Origin: CAYNRE01 sp964399535
GTDB taxonomy: Bacteria > Planctomycetota > Planctomycetia > Pirellulales > CAYNRE01
DNA length: 64,000 nucleotides
Assembly (NCBI GenBank): GCA_964399535.1
Contig: CAYNRE010000041.1
Location: 1 to 64,000, forward strand
Direction of reading: 5' to 3'
A program made the position numbers and the translations under genes. The stretch's first letter is position 1. Each line of letters opens with the position of its first letter. Below are positions 1 to 8,196 of the stretch, piece after piece. Under the pieces are notes generated by a model. It was not told the origin of the DNA and ran no database searches. It saw only the letters and a program-made list of their open reading frames with translations.

Positions 1-139
1 CCGAGCCGGAGCGTTTTTCGGTGGTGGTAGGGCTGGTGGAACCGGAGCCGGAGGGTGGCGCGGCGGTGGTTTGGCTGTTTTGCCCGGCGCTTTCGCGCTT
101 GGCCGACTGCGAGGTTTTCTCGAAAGTAGTGGCGGAACT

Positions 140-349
140 ACGAAACTGGACCTGTCCCCGTTTATCCCCCCCCAGTTGGATGTTAAAGGAGCATTCTACC
201 GGTCGCTTTCGGCCTGGAAAAACGACTCACAAGTCATAGTATTCGAGAACGAAGACCCACCGGCCGATCTCCGTAACCAAATCAACTACATCCATTTTTC
301 GAAGCGCAGTGGGTCAAATCTCAGGTACGGGTTTTTTCCGTCCACGTAG
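140..349 (+). pseudogene. C-terminal remnant of an AAA-type ATPase
   Basis: The last ~55 codons before the TAG at 347-349 read like the extreme C-terminus of a family of large AAA/SMC-like ATPases: a VKGAFYRSL helix, then QVIVFENEDPP, then INYIHF and a terminal RYGFFP. I recognise that order from memory of the family. Upstream of about 140 the same frame stays open to the window edge, but the translation is Gly/Arg/Ala-rich and lacks the expected Walker B region, and the segment between LDLSPF and VKGAFY is shorter than usual. I read this as a decayed fragment. An intact gene joined through a frameshift and running in from the left is the alternative. Confidence 0.5.
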
Positions 350-429
350 TCAGGCTACGCTCGACGGGAAAGAGCTCTGAGGGTCAAGAACCCCAGATGC
401 GTGGTTTATGCTTAATCACCCCGAAGACG

Positions 430-678
430 CTATCCATCAAGCACATCAACACCATTCTTCTCTACCCTGGTGTTGCCGTCTCCGGGCCAGACCGATAACA
501 CGGTCGCGCCAGTTGGATCATTGCCGATTCGGAGGGTGACGGGAGCATTGACGTATTCGTCGTAGACCACGACCTTTTCGCCTTGTGCAAGCTCAACTAC
601 GACGCTCTCTGGCTCGACAAATACAGAAAACCGACCTTCAGAATCGTTTTCTATCGAAAAGTGGATGGCATTGGCCAT
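430..678 (-). CDS. small acidic protein, possible immunity partner
   Basis: An 82-residue acidic protein with no signal peptide or membrane segment. A GGAG motif nine bases before the ATG at 678 supports the start. It lies 17 bases downstream of the toxin-like gene on the same strand, the usual order for a toxin and its immunity protein. The sequence looks beta-rich (alternating hydrophobic residues such as FSVFVEPESVVVEL and VTLRIGND) and matches no family I can name. The immunity role is inferred from position only. Confidence 0.6.
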   Translation of the reverse strand: MANAIHFSIENDSEGRFSVFVEPESVVVELAQGEKVVVYDEYVNAPVTLRIGNDPTGATVLSVWPGDGNTRVEKNGVDVLDG

Positions 679-695
679 TTCAAGATGCTCCAGGC

Positions 696-1499
696 CTAAT
701 CAAAAAACGTGTCGATGATACCCCGCAGTTGTGTCGCTCGTCCAGCAGCACTTGGGTTATTCGGAGTGATTCTGGCGATGTGCTCATACGCTTCGGCGAT
801 CGCGGACAACCGTTCTTTTGTCCAACCATTTTGCAGCAACATTTCCTTTGAGAAATCACTTGCGGCTTTCGACGTGTAACCCGGCTTCCATCCGAAGAAT
901 TTTCCTTCGTCTGCTAGATTCTTTCCGAAGCCCTGGAGCGTGCCCTTCAGGTTAACTTCGCCTAATGTTTTCGGGATACTACTTGTCGCGCCTGCTGCGT
1001 CGCCTGCTCGTTTCGGGCTGCTGAGTTTGCTGGCATTGTCGGGATCGACCGTGCCCAGCTTCGAGCTGGCTCGCTTCTGGGCTGCCCGCTTCAATAGCTC
1101 TTCGGTGGCCACCCGGGCAATGGCGCCCGCGTCTCCCTCGGCCAAAGCCTCCGCGACCTGAAGCACCGTCTCCGCGTTGCCCGCGAGATTGTAAACCTTT
1201 CCGGCCGACTGAACGACGACTCCGCCGCCTGCACTGAGTAGAAGCGTCAAGCTCCCGTCGAACAAGAGCCCCGAGGCCGCGATCGCTTCTTCGGAAACGC
1301 CCAGTTCCAATAGCCGCTGGTGCGCCTCTTCGCCGTCGACAAACCGGCCGATCAGCGGTAGCCGGTCGGCCAAGTTCATGGCCGAGGCGTTCAGCCCGTC
1401 GACAAACCCGGCCAAATACTCCCAAAGAACACTTTCCTCCGGCGGCACCGCGCGGGGCTCTTGCGTACCCGCTACCTGCGGCCCCGCTGAATCGAACAC
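696..1499 (-). CDS. candidate polymorphic toxin with C-terminal toxin-like domain
   Basis: 267 residues from a GTG start; the frame is closed by a stop 10 codons upstream with no ATG between. Residues ~25-125 are Ala/Leu/Gly-rich and include a hydrophobic stretch (LTLLLSAGGGVVVQ) like the pre-toxin segments of polymorphic toxins. Residues ~130-185 form a polar linker. The last ~75 residues (GFGKNLADEGKFFGWKPGY onward) contain NGWTKERLSAIAEAYEHI followed by NPNNPSAAGRATQLRGIID-like sequence, resembling the short C-terminal DUF4951-type domains of polymorphic toxins: helix, NPNNPSA box, final helix. No N-terminal export domain such as Rhs or PAAR is present, so this may be a cut-down or orphan cassette. 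Family assignment is from memory. Confidence 0.62.
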   Translation of the reverse strand: MFDSAGPQVAGTQEPRAVPPEESVLWEYLAGFVDGLNASAMNLADRLPLIGRFVDGEEAHQRLLELGVSEEAIAASGLLFDGSLTLLLSAGGGVVVQSAGKVYNLAGNAETVLQVAEALAEGDAGAIARVATEELLKRAAQKRASSKLGTVDPDNASKLSSPKRAGDAAGATSSIPKTLGEVNLKGTLQGFGKNLADEGKFFGWKPGYTSKAASDFSKEMLLQNGWTKERLSAIAEAYEHIARITPNNPSAAGRATQLRGIIDTFFD

Positions 1500-1546
1500 C
1501 CCACGGCCGCCCTGAGTAACGGAGTAATACTAGCTGCCCGATTCGG

Positions 1547-2440
1547 CTACTCGTCGGCGGCCAGTTCTTTCTCTTTCATCGGGTCCTCGCTCTCGGGCAA
1601 CGGATGAGCGGCGACCGCGGGCGCGGCCGGTAGCGGTTGCTTGGGCAAACCCGCGCCGGTTTGGTCCCCCGGGGCCGGCCGATCTACGGGCGCTTCGGGC
1701 GTTTGCGAGCGCCGGGGGCCGGGGGCCGCCCCCAGCCAGTCTTGCAGCCGCGTAGGGTCGTAACCGACTACGAGCGCCATAATCGAAATGGTTCCCGCCA
1801 GGCGCACATACTGTGCCGAGGTCGTATTTCCAAACGGATCGTCGATCACCACGAATACGCCAGCGATGACGCCCAGATAAACCACAAAGCCGCGCAGGGC
1901 GGCGGAAATCGGCGGTTCTTGCAGGTAGACGACTCGGTGAGGGACCTCGGCCTGCAGGCGAATGCGATCGTCCTCGGGCAAAGCCTCGTAGGCAAAATTG
2001 CTGAACAGGCCTCCGATCAAACCGGCAGCCAGAGCCAACAGCATCAGATTCGTGGGAGTGAAGCAAAACAGCGGGACAACGTACGCGGTGATCGTCGCCC
2101 AGCCCCCCTTGCTACCACCGGCCGGGGCATCGGGTGGCGTTGGCGTGCCTCGATTGTCCGGTATTTCGTTGGAGGTGGTCGAATCCGTCCGCGCCGCGGC
2201 GGTTGCGGCGGGGGAATCGGGTATGGCGCTTCCGAGCGCGTGCGGTGCCAGTTCACGGCGGTAGTCGATGGTTTCCACGAGCAAGCCCGCGTTGAACATT
2301 AGGATCCAGGCCGCCAGTGCCAGTCCGGCCAGGGCCACCTTTTTGAAAGGCACCGAGCGGTGCTTCACCTTCACCGTTTCCGTCTTCGGCTCGGTACCCG
2401 GAGCGGCCGCCGGAATCTGTGGCGAACCGTTTTGGACCAT
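1547..2440 (-). CDS. multi-pass membrane protein of unknown function
   Basis: 297 residues from an ATG at 2440, chosen because GAGAGGAA sits about nine bases upstream; the frame extends to 2527 without a comparable ribosome-binding site. A first membrane segment lies near residues 36-55 (VALAGLALAAWILMFNAGL), then a Pro/Thr/Ser-rich stretch, then three or four further hydrophobic segments at roughly 120-145, 150-170, 200-225 and 235-250. The C-terminal ~55 residues are Pro/Ala-rich and charged. No catalytic motif is visible and I do not recognise the family. It lies just upstream of the toxin-like gene on the same strand, ~45 bases away. Confidence 0.75.
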   Translation of the reverse strand: MVQNGSPQIPAAAPGTEPKTETVKVKHRSVPFKKVALAGLALAAWILMFNAGLLVETIDYRRELAPHALGSAIPDSPAATAAARTDSTTSNEIPDNRGTPTPPDAPAGGSKGGWATITAYVVPLFCFTPTNLMLLALAAGLIGGLFSNFAYEALPEDDRIRLQAEVPHRVVYLQEPPISAALRGFVVYLGVIAGVFVVIDDPFGNTTSAQYVRLAGTISIMALVVGYDPTRLQDWLGAAPGPRRSQTPEAPVDRPAPGDQTGAGLPKQPLPAAPAVAAHPLPESEDPMKEKELAADE

Positions 2441-2647
2441 GGCAAGGGTTCCTCTCTTGAGAGCGCCGGCGGGAGGATTCGACAAAGCCGAATCGAAAGG
2501 CGAGCCTCCGAGTTTCGGCAGGCGCATCTTAAACGCGCCTTAGTCAACAACGCACGGTTTACGACGCCGAAATCCGGCTGTCAAACGGATCACAAAAAAA
2601 GTGTGTCCCAGCCGGCTTGCGTCGATTGCGTTTTGAAGAGCAAGTGC

Positions 2648-2897
2648 CCCCGGGGCCGAACGAACCGTTGCCGGCCAGGCCACGCGGCCGCCCAAGGAAT
2701 GCCCAAGGGCAAGATCCGCCCCGCAAAGGGGGCTTTTACTGCTTATGAAGCTGTTCGTAGATGGCCTGAATCACTTCCGCCACGTCGCGGAACTTCCGCT
2801 TAGTGCCCGGCACGCCATCGACCAGGCGGCGGCTCTCGGCCTCGCTGGGGCTTAGCGAGTGCAGGGCCTCGTAGGCCTCAAGCACCACGTCGCGCGG
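2648..2897. repeat. 250-bp duplicate of the ruvA 3' region (copy 1)
   Basis: Aligned by eye without gaps to 5027-5276, offset 2379, with seven substitutions in 250 bases (about 97% identity). It covers ~88 bases downstream of ruvA plus the last 54 codons of ruvA. Identity stops abruptly at both ends (CCCCGGGG at the left, GCGCGG at the right), as expected for a segmental copy rather than shared ancestry of whole genes. Confidence 0.95.
2736..2897 (-). pseudogene. ruvA': truncated ruvA C-terminus
   Basis: Encodes the last ~54 residues of RuvA (domain III, which contacts RuvB) in frame with its own stop, beginning near PRDVVLEAYEALHSL. Changes from the full-length copy include LGHSE to LSPSE, VLGT to VPGT and a final Lys to Gln. 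It has no start codon, DNA-binding tetramer domain or helix-hairpin-helix, so it cannot act as RuvA. Its 5' boundary overlaps the 3' end of the neighbouring PEP-CTERM gene on the same strand in another frame. Confidence 0.9.
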
Positions 2898-3711
2898 CAC
2901 GTGGCGCTTGGGCAATTGCGCCCAGCAATGCAACTGCGACGATCGCCAGGCTCAACGATGGTGGCTCGGGCACCGGCATCGCGACCGCGAAGCGGAGGGT
3001 GCCAATTGCCTCCCGATAGCCCTCCGCGGCGTGCCTGCCGGAGAAGCGTACGGTAACGTCGTAGATCCCCGGCTGGGTAAACATCCAGTTGACGTGCGAG
3101 TGCGCTCCGGCGGGAAAGGCGGGTACCTCGAAGCCGGCTTGGTAGCTGTCCTGGGTGTCGATTCCGTCGAACGTTGCAAAGTGGATTACGGTCGGGTTTC
3201 CAAGATCGACGTTGTAGAGCATCGAGACGAAAGCCCCCGGCGGGCCAGCAACGTCGATCAGGTCGAGCCGTAGCAGCCCCGCGATTCCCGCAACGGGCTC
3301 CGACCAATCGGCGGGGTCCAGCTCCTCGGTACTGAAACCGAACCAAGGCCGGTCAGGCTCTTGGGTTTCTGGCAAGTACCAAAGGTTTCCCCCCAGCGGT
3401 ACACCGAGTAGACCAAGCTCGGGCTGGAGTTCGATGAGTTCGGCGGGAAACTCCAAGGGCGGGTCAGGAACCACCAGCACCAGATCGGACAATTCGTACG
3501 AAGCGGGGGTCGATTCCTCGACCGGGTCGACCAATTGGCCCCCGACTACCGCGTTGCCATCGAGCTGGTACCGCAGGGCCAGTGTCCCGTTCTCGTAGGA
3601 CGCGCGCAGGTCTCCGTGACCTTGCGTATAGAGATCGGCGGCAAGGGCGGCGAGACCGAAGTGGGACGTCGCGACGGCAACGACCAGCCAACGCGTGACT
3701 GAGAAAAACAT
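2878..3711 (-). CDS. choice-of-anchor M protein with PEP-CTERM-like tail
   Basis: 277 residues from ATG 3711, which begins a good signal peptide (FFSVTRWLVVAVATSHFGLAALAA). The frame is open further upstream, but that translation is not protein-like. The middle resembles the choice-of-anchor M / actinobacterial surface-anchored repeat domain, with GAHSHVNWMFTQPGIYDVTV near residues 205-224. The C-terminus has a VPEPPS motif, a hydrophobic helix and a basic end (RAARRGA). The expected route is Sec export, then exosortase processing at the PEP motif. The final five or six codons and the stop lie inside the duplicated ruvA segment, so the native tail has been replaced. No clear Shine-Dalgarno is seen. 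Confidence 0.8.
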   Translation of the reverse strand: MFFSVTRWLVVAVATSHFGLAALAADLYTQGHGDLRASYENGTLALRYQLDGNAVVGGQLVDPVEESTPASYELSDLVLVVPDPPLEFPAELIELQPELGLLGVPLGGNLWYLPETQEPDRPWFGFSTEELDPADWSEPVAGIAGLLRLDLIDVAGPPGAFVSMLYNVDLGNPTVIHFATFDGIDTQDSYQAGFEVPAFPAGAHSHVNWMFTQPGIYDVTVRFSGRHAAEGYREAIGTLRFAVAMPVPEPPSLSLAIVAVALLGAIAQAPRAARRGA

Positions 3712-3826
3712 GGTGGCGGTCTCTGGTTGTGGTAAGGGTCCGTGTAACGCAGAAGAGAGTGTGCCATCTCGGGCAGGTGCTTCGCTCAGCAACGAATTGG
3801 TCATCGTCGCGAGCAAGGCGGGATTG

Positions 3827-4840
3827 TTACGATTTCGCCCGGCGTTGCCGGCGCCGAACGCAGCCCAGCGCCCCGATGGCGGCGGTAGCCGCCAATGCAA
3901 GCCCCGAGGGCTCGGGCACCGGGACCAAGGTCCCCATTCCGAAGAAAATCAAACCGGGGTTCGTCCCCACCAGCGACCACGTTCCGTTGTCCAGGTCGTA
4001 CCGCACGATGCCCCCGAACCGGCCATTGGGCAGCGACGGGTCGGCATCGTTGAAATTGACGTTCCCGAAGAGCGTATCGCGAAGGCCGTCGCCGTCGGTA
4101 TCGACCCCGGTCATGGCCGCAAAGCCGCTGTAGTCGCCCGGGGGCAGCCCGTTATCGACACTGGCCAGCGCGCCGACGACCGAGGCGAATCCACTGCTTG
4201 GGTTGATGGCGACGAGCTGCGCCGTATCGTCGAGATTCACGCCGTAGAGCGTATCGACCAGAGTAAAGTTTGGGTTCGCATTGGTGCCGAGGTTGACGTT
4301 CCGCGTGATCGACCCCAGGCCGATGATGAACGGCTCGCTGGTACCCGCGGGGCGACCATAAAAAGCGTCGAGGGCATTGCCGATCGCGTTGTCCGGTCCG
4401 ATCGGCGTCGCGGTGCCCGCCGCCGGATCGATTCGGTGCAGACGCCGGTCGCCGCTCACGGGCGTGCCGAAAATAGCCCCGTCGCGGGTCGCGTCGAGGC
4501 TGGTCGTGTTGAACCCGGCGATGACGCTGCCCAGGGGAGTGGTTGCCCCGCTATGCGGATCGATCTGGATGACCTGGTTGCTACGAAAGCCGATCAGTTT
4601 GCCGTCCGGGGTGCCTGCCAGGCCAGGACTGTTTCCCCCGGTAATCGGCGCTAGCGGAGTCGCGTGCCCGGTGTTGGTGTCGATCGCGTAGTAATGGAGC
4701 CCCGAGGAATGGGTCGGGTCGCCGTTGTTTTGGCCAGTGGCGTAAATCGTGCCTGCCCGCGACATCGACGCGGCCGAGCCGATAAGCAGTATGGCCGTGA
4801 GCACGGTAGTGAGCCAAGTGAGTCGAAGGTGTCGCACCAT
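3827..4840 (-). CDS. PEP-CTERM sorting domain protein, beta-propeller-like
   Basis: 337 residues with an N-terminal signal peptide (LTWLTTVLTAILLIGSAASM then SRAG). The body has repeated short strands of the type YAIDTNTG, IDPHSGATTPLG, HRIDPAAGTATPIG and VAINPSSGFASVVG, the spacing expected for a DUF4394-like or PQQ-like propeller in secreted proteins. GVDTDGDGLRDTLFG resembles a calcium-binding loop. The C-terminus is a classical PEP-CTERM signal: VPVPEPSGLALAA, hydrophobic helix, RRRQRRAKS. It should be exported and processed by an exosortase encoded elsewhere. It is immediately upstream of the other PEP-CTERM gene, separated by 115 bases. Confidence 0.88.
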   Translation of the reverse strand: MVRHLRLTWLTTVLTAILLIGSAASMSRAGTIYATGQNNGDPTHSSGLHYYAIDTNTGHATPLAPITGGNSPGLAGTPDGKLIGFRSNQVIQIDPHSGATTPLGSVIAGFNTTSLDATRDGAIFGTPVSGDRRLHRIDPAAGTATPIGPDNAIGNALDAFYGRPAGTSEPFIIGLGSITRNVNLGTNANPNFTLVDTLYGVNLDDTAQLVAINPSSGFASVVGALASVDNGLPPGDYSGFAAMTGVDTDGDGLRDTLFGNVNFNDADPSLPNGRFGGIVRYDLDNGTWSLVGTNPGLIFFGMGTLVPVPEPSGLALAATAAIGALGCVRRRQRRAKS

Positions 4841-5026
4841 GTTCGTGGTCGCTCCGAGGGTTCCAAGCCGCTTGTAAGCAACAAGGGGCTTGGCGACGCG
4901 CTACGGCCCCGATGGCCGCCGGTCGCTTGAATCAGGTTGCAAGAGAAACTCACATGCATAAACCTTGCATGTGTAATCGAAGATACAGACGCCTGGGCGG
5001 GTGTCAAGAGGGAGGGGCCGAGGATT

Positions 5027-5276
5027 CCCCGGGGCCGAACGAACCGTTGCCGGCCAGGCCACGCGGCCGCCCAAGGAATGCCCAAGGGCAAGATCCGCCC
5101 CGCAAAGGGGGCTTTTACTTCTTATGAAGCTGTTCGTAGATGGCCTGGATCACTTCCGCCACGTCGCGGAACTTCCGCTTAGTGCCCAGCACGCCATCGA
5201 CCAGGCGGCGGCTCTCGGCCTCGCTGTGGCCCAGCGAGTGCAGGGCCTCGTAGGCCTCGAGCACCACGTCGCGCGG
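5027..5276. repeat. ruvA 3' region, source copy of the 250-bp duplication
   Basis: This copy is continuous with the intact ruvA reading frame, so it is taken as the source and 2648-2897 as the derived copy. The left ~88 bases are non-coding sequence downstream of the ruvA stop; the rest codes for the RuvA C-terminus. Confidence 0.93.
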
Positions 5277-5741
5277 AATGTCGGCCTCGGGCGGCAGGTC
5301 GCGGGTGACCAGCAGGGCGAACTTGGGCACCTTGCGCCGCAGCTTGGCCACGATTCGTTCGGCCAGCGCCGGCCCCACGCCAGGCAGCCCGGAGAGCCCC
5401 TTTAGGTCCTGCTCCTCGATGGCCGTGGCCACCTCGGCCACGGGGCGCACCATGGCCCGCAGGGCCTTTTTCACCCCCACGCCGTCGACCGAGCAGATCA
5501 AATCGAAGAACTCGCGCTCCACCTCGCTCAAGAACCCAATCAGCCTGGGCGTAAGCCGGCCCTGCATGGGGTTGCCCTCGAGATACTCAATCGTGTGCAG
5601 GCTTACCGGCTGACCCAATTGGGCCTGTAACTGGCGACGGGTAAACTCGGGCACGAGCACCTCGTACTCAAACGCCCCCACGGCCAGCGTGGCTTCGTCT
5701 TCGGTCAAGCGGCTGAGCTGGCCTGTGATCTTGGTGATCAT
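5115..5741 (-). CDS. ruvA: Holliday junction branch migration protein RuvA
   Basis: 208 residues, the usual length. RuvA binds four-way DNA junctions as a tetramer and loads the RuvB motor. The N-terminus MITKITGQL starts the OB-fold domain. Two helix-hairpin-helix motifs are visible (FDLICSVDGVGVKKALRAM and LKGLSGLPGVGPALAERIV), followed by a linker and a C-terminal domain ending YEQLHKK. The ATG overlaps the ruvC stop in an ATGA, implying translational coupling. ruvB is not in the window. The last 54 codons have been copied to 2.7 kb. Confidence 0.97.
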   Translation of the reverse strand: MITKITGQLSRLTEDEATLAVGAFEYEVLVPEFTRRQLQAQLGQPVSLHTIEYLEGNPMQGRLTPRLIGFLSEVEREFFDLICSVDGVGVKKALRAMVRPVAEVATAIEEQDLKGLSGLPGVGPALAERIVAKLRRKVPKFALLVTRDLPPEADIPRDVVLEAYEALHSLGHSEAESRRLVDGVLGTKRKFRDVAEVIQAIYEQLHKK

Positions 5742-6304
5742 GAGTTCCCCGGACGAAAAGGTTGCGGCGGACGGGCCCGCGCCGCCGAGAGCGGACCATT
5801 GCCCCGCCGGCGCACATCGAGGTAGCCGTGGCACAGGGCGATGGCCAGCGCGTCGGCCACGTCGGCCGGCTCGGGCAGCGTAACCATCCGCAACTCGCGC
5901 TGAATGGCCTGCTGCATCTGGGACTTCGGGGCCCGGCCGTTGCCGGTCAGGATCCGTTTCACCTGGGTGGCGCTGTAGTGCCTGACGGGCAGGCCCGCCT
6001 GGGCCGCCGCCAGGCAGATGACCCCGCGGGCGTGGCCCATCAGAATGGCGGTTCGGGGCCGGGCATAGTGCGAGTACAACTGTTCCAGGGCCACTTCTTG
6101 GGGGCGCAGCGCCGCGATCACTTCGGCCACTCCCTCGTGAAGCTCCACCAGCCGGGCCGTGAGCGAATCGCGGGTTTTTCCGCGGACCACGCCGGCCTCG
6201 CACAACTTCAGCCCGCCGGGGCCCACTTCGATCACGCCGTAGCCAGTAATGTTCAGGCCCGGGTCAATCCCGAGCACGCGGCAGGTGGCAGGCTCGCTGG
6301 GCAC
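5738..6304 (-). CDS. ruvC: crossover junction endodeoxyribonuclease RuvC
   Basis: 188 residues from GTG 6304; GGAAAGGACC eight to nine bases upstream supports this start over longer options in the open frame. RuvC resolves Holliday junctions. The acidic catalytic set is visible: Asp in VLGIDPGLN, Glu in VALEQLY and the paired Asp in DVADALAIALCH. The C-terminal ~25 residues are Pro/Arg-rich and extend beyond the conserved fold. It overlaps ruvA by four bases and follows cysS by about 107 bases. Confidence 0.95.
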   Translation of the reverse strand: MPSEPATCRVLGIDPGLNITGYGVIEVGPGGLKLCEAGVVRGKTRDSLTARLVELHEGVAEVIAALRPQEVALEQLYSHYARPRTAILMGHARGVICLAAAQAGLPVRHYSATQVKRILTGNGRAPKSQMQQAIQRELRMVTLPEPADVADALAIALCHGYLDVRRRGNGPLSAARARPPQPFRPGNS

Positions 6305-6411
6305 GCGTCGGAGGTCCTTTCCGCTCCAGGGGGAGGCCCGCTCGGGCCCACCACCGGTCTGGGCCGCGGGCGGGTCGCCGCTCGCGGCAAGCACGAGCCC
6401 CCCACCGGCCG

Positions 6412-8196
6412 CTAGCGATTCACCGCCCAGTCGGTGGCACCGGGCCGGTCTTCGAGCGTGATGCCCGATTGTTCCAGTCCCGTGCGAATTTGATCGGCCA
6501 GGGCGAAATTCTTCGCGCCTCGGGCAGCCGTGCGCACCTCGATCACCAGTGCCATCAAGGCTTCGAGCGTGGCGATTTCGGCCTGAGCGATGGTCCACTG
6601 AGTTCCGTCGGGGCGATCTTCCAGGGTGACGCCGCGCTCGGCGAGCCCGCGACGAATGGCATCGCCCGTGGCGAAATCTTTGGCTTTGCGTGCCGAGGTG
6701 CGAACGTTTACCAGTAGGTCGAGTACCCCGCCGAGCTGGCTGTTCTGGGCGCCGGTGGCCTCGGGCGGCTCGGTTTGGAACAACCCCAGCACCCCGGCCA
6801 GCTCTTTGAGCGTGGTCGATCCCTGGCGCAGCACGGCCAAGGCCTCGGGGCTGCGCTGGTTGTCGGATTCCAGCTTGGCCGTATCGATGTACTTGTTCAG
6901 CGTGCGGACCAGGTCGAACAGGTCGCCCATGGCCCCGCCCGTGTTGAAGTCGTCGTCCATTTGCTCCAAGAAGCGATTGCGCTGCGCGGCCACGGCCTCG
7001 AGGGTGGGGTCGCCGTTGGGCACGAAGGCGCCGTCGCGCCGCAGCGTGGGGGCGGTCAGGTCGTAGAAGCTCTGGCCGGTTACCCGCTGGTACCGCTTAA
7101 AGAAGCGGTAAAACGTTTCCAGGCTGGTTTCGATTTCGCCGAGCCGGTCTTCGCTGTAGTAGATGGGCCGCCGGTACTGCGTGGAGAGCAGGAAGAAGCG
7201 GATCGTTTCGGGCGAGTACCTGGCGAGCAAGTCGCGAAAGGCGCTGGCCCCCTTGGATTTGCCCATTTTGCCCGCTTCTTGGGCCTGACGGTCGACGGTG
7301 AACTCCGCGGCGGCTTCGGTCGCGCGGGTATTGCGGCCGCCTACTTTACCCACCTCGTCGGCCGCCTGCATCAGGCCGTTGTGCAGCCAGTATTTGGCTT
7401 GGGGCTTGCCGTGGCAGCACTCGCTCTGAGCCACCTCGTTTTCATGGTGCGGAAAGACCAGGTCGAGTCCGCCGCCGTGAATGTCGAACGATTGGCCTAG
7501 AATACGCCGGCTCATGGCCGAGCACTCGATATGCCAGCCGGGGCGCCCCGGCCCCCAGGGGCTGGGCCACGAGGGTTCGCCCGCTTTGGCTCCCTTCCAA
7601 AGAGCGAAATCGGCGGGCGAGCGTTTGCGCTCGGCCATGTCGCCCCCTTCGCCCTGGATTTGCTCCAGCGAGCGGTTCGACAGTTTGCCATACTCGCGGT
7701 CCTGGGCCACGTCGAAGTACACGTCGCCCCCGTCGGCCACGTAGGCAAAGCCGCGCTGAATCAACTCGGCGGTAAAGGCGATGATTTCGTCGATGTTGTC
7801 GGTGGCCTTGGGAAAGTGGTCGACCCGCGTCACCCCCATGGCGCGCAGGTTGGCCAGGTAGTCGGCCGTCATCTCCTCGGCCAGCGCGCTCATGGTCATG
7901 CCGCGGCTGCGCGATTCGTTGATCAGTTTGTCGTCGACGTCGGTAATGTTAATCACCAGCGTCACCTGGTAACCGCAAAACTCCAGGTACCGCTTGATGG
8001 TGTCGAAAATGACCGGCCCCACCATATGGCCGATGTGGCTGGGCTTGTACACCGTGGGCCCGCAGAGGTAGATGCCCACCTTGCCCGGGCTGAGCGGCTC
8101 GAGCAGCTCTTTCGATTTGGAAAGGGTGTTGTAAACCCGGATGGCCGCCAGTTGGGCGGCCGCGCGCGGCGGGGCCGATGCAGGACTATTCAACAT
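6412..8196 (-). CDS. cysS: cysteinyl-tRNA synthetase with duplicated C-terminal segment
   Basis: 594 residues, well above the ~460-500 usual for CysRS. It charges tRNA-Cys. The class I signatures are present: a zinc-binding CGPTVY with downstream HIGH (PSHIGHMVG, residues ~52-60), GWHIECSAM and FPHHENE zinc-site motifs, and KMGKS in place of KMSKS (EAGKMGKSKG). Between LHNGLM and KMGKS there is an insertion of about 35 residues. The C-terminus carries two consecutive copies of the VRTSARKAKDFATGD...LEDRPDGTQW segment (second copy VRTAARGAKNFALAD...LEDRPGATDW), normally present once. The start overlaps the ispF stop by seven bases. Confidence 0.96.
   Translation of the reverse strand: MLNSPASAPPRAAAQLAAIRVYNTLSKSKELLEPLSPGKVGIYLCGPTVYKPSHIGHMVGPVIFDTIKRYLEFCGYQVTLVINITDVDDKLINESRSRGMTMSALAEEMTADYLANLRAMGVTRVDHFPKATDNIDEIIAFTAELIQRGFAYVADGGDVYFDVAQDREYGKLSNRSLEQIQGEGGDMAERKRSPADFALWKGAKAGEPSWPSPWGPGRPGWHIECSAMSRRILGQSFDIHGGGLDLVFPHHENEVAQSECCHGKPQAKYWLHNGLMQAADEVGKVGGRNTRATEAAAEFTVDRQAQEAGKMGKSKGASAFRDLLARYSPETIRFFLLSTQYRRPIYYSEDRLGEIETSLETFYRFFKRYQRVTGQSFYDLTAPTLRRDGAFVPNGDPTLEAVAAQRNRFLEQMDDDFNTGGAMGDLFDLVRTLNKYIDTAKLESDNQRSPEALAVLRQGSTTLKELAGVLGLFQTEPPEATGAQNSQLGGVLDLLVNVRTSARKAKDFATGDAIRRGLAERGVTLEDRPDGTQWTIAQAEIATLEALMALVIEVRTAARGAKNFALADQIRTGLEQSGITLEDRPGATDWAVNR

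Noticed and set aside
21..239. Open frame at the left edge
   Set aside because: Overlaps the ATPase-like frame and shows no recognisable protein sequence.
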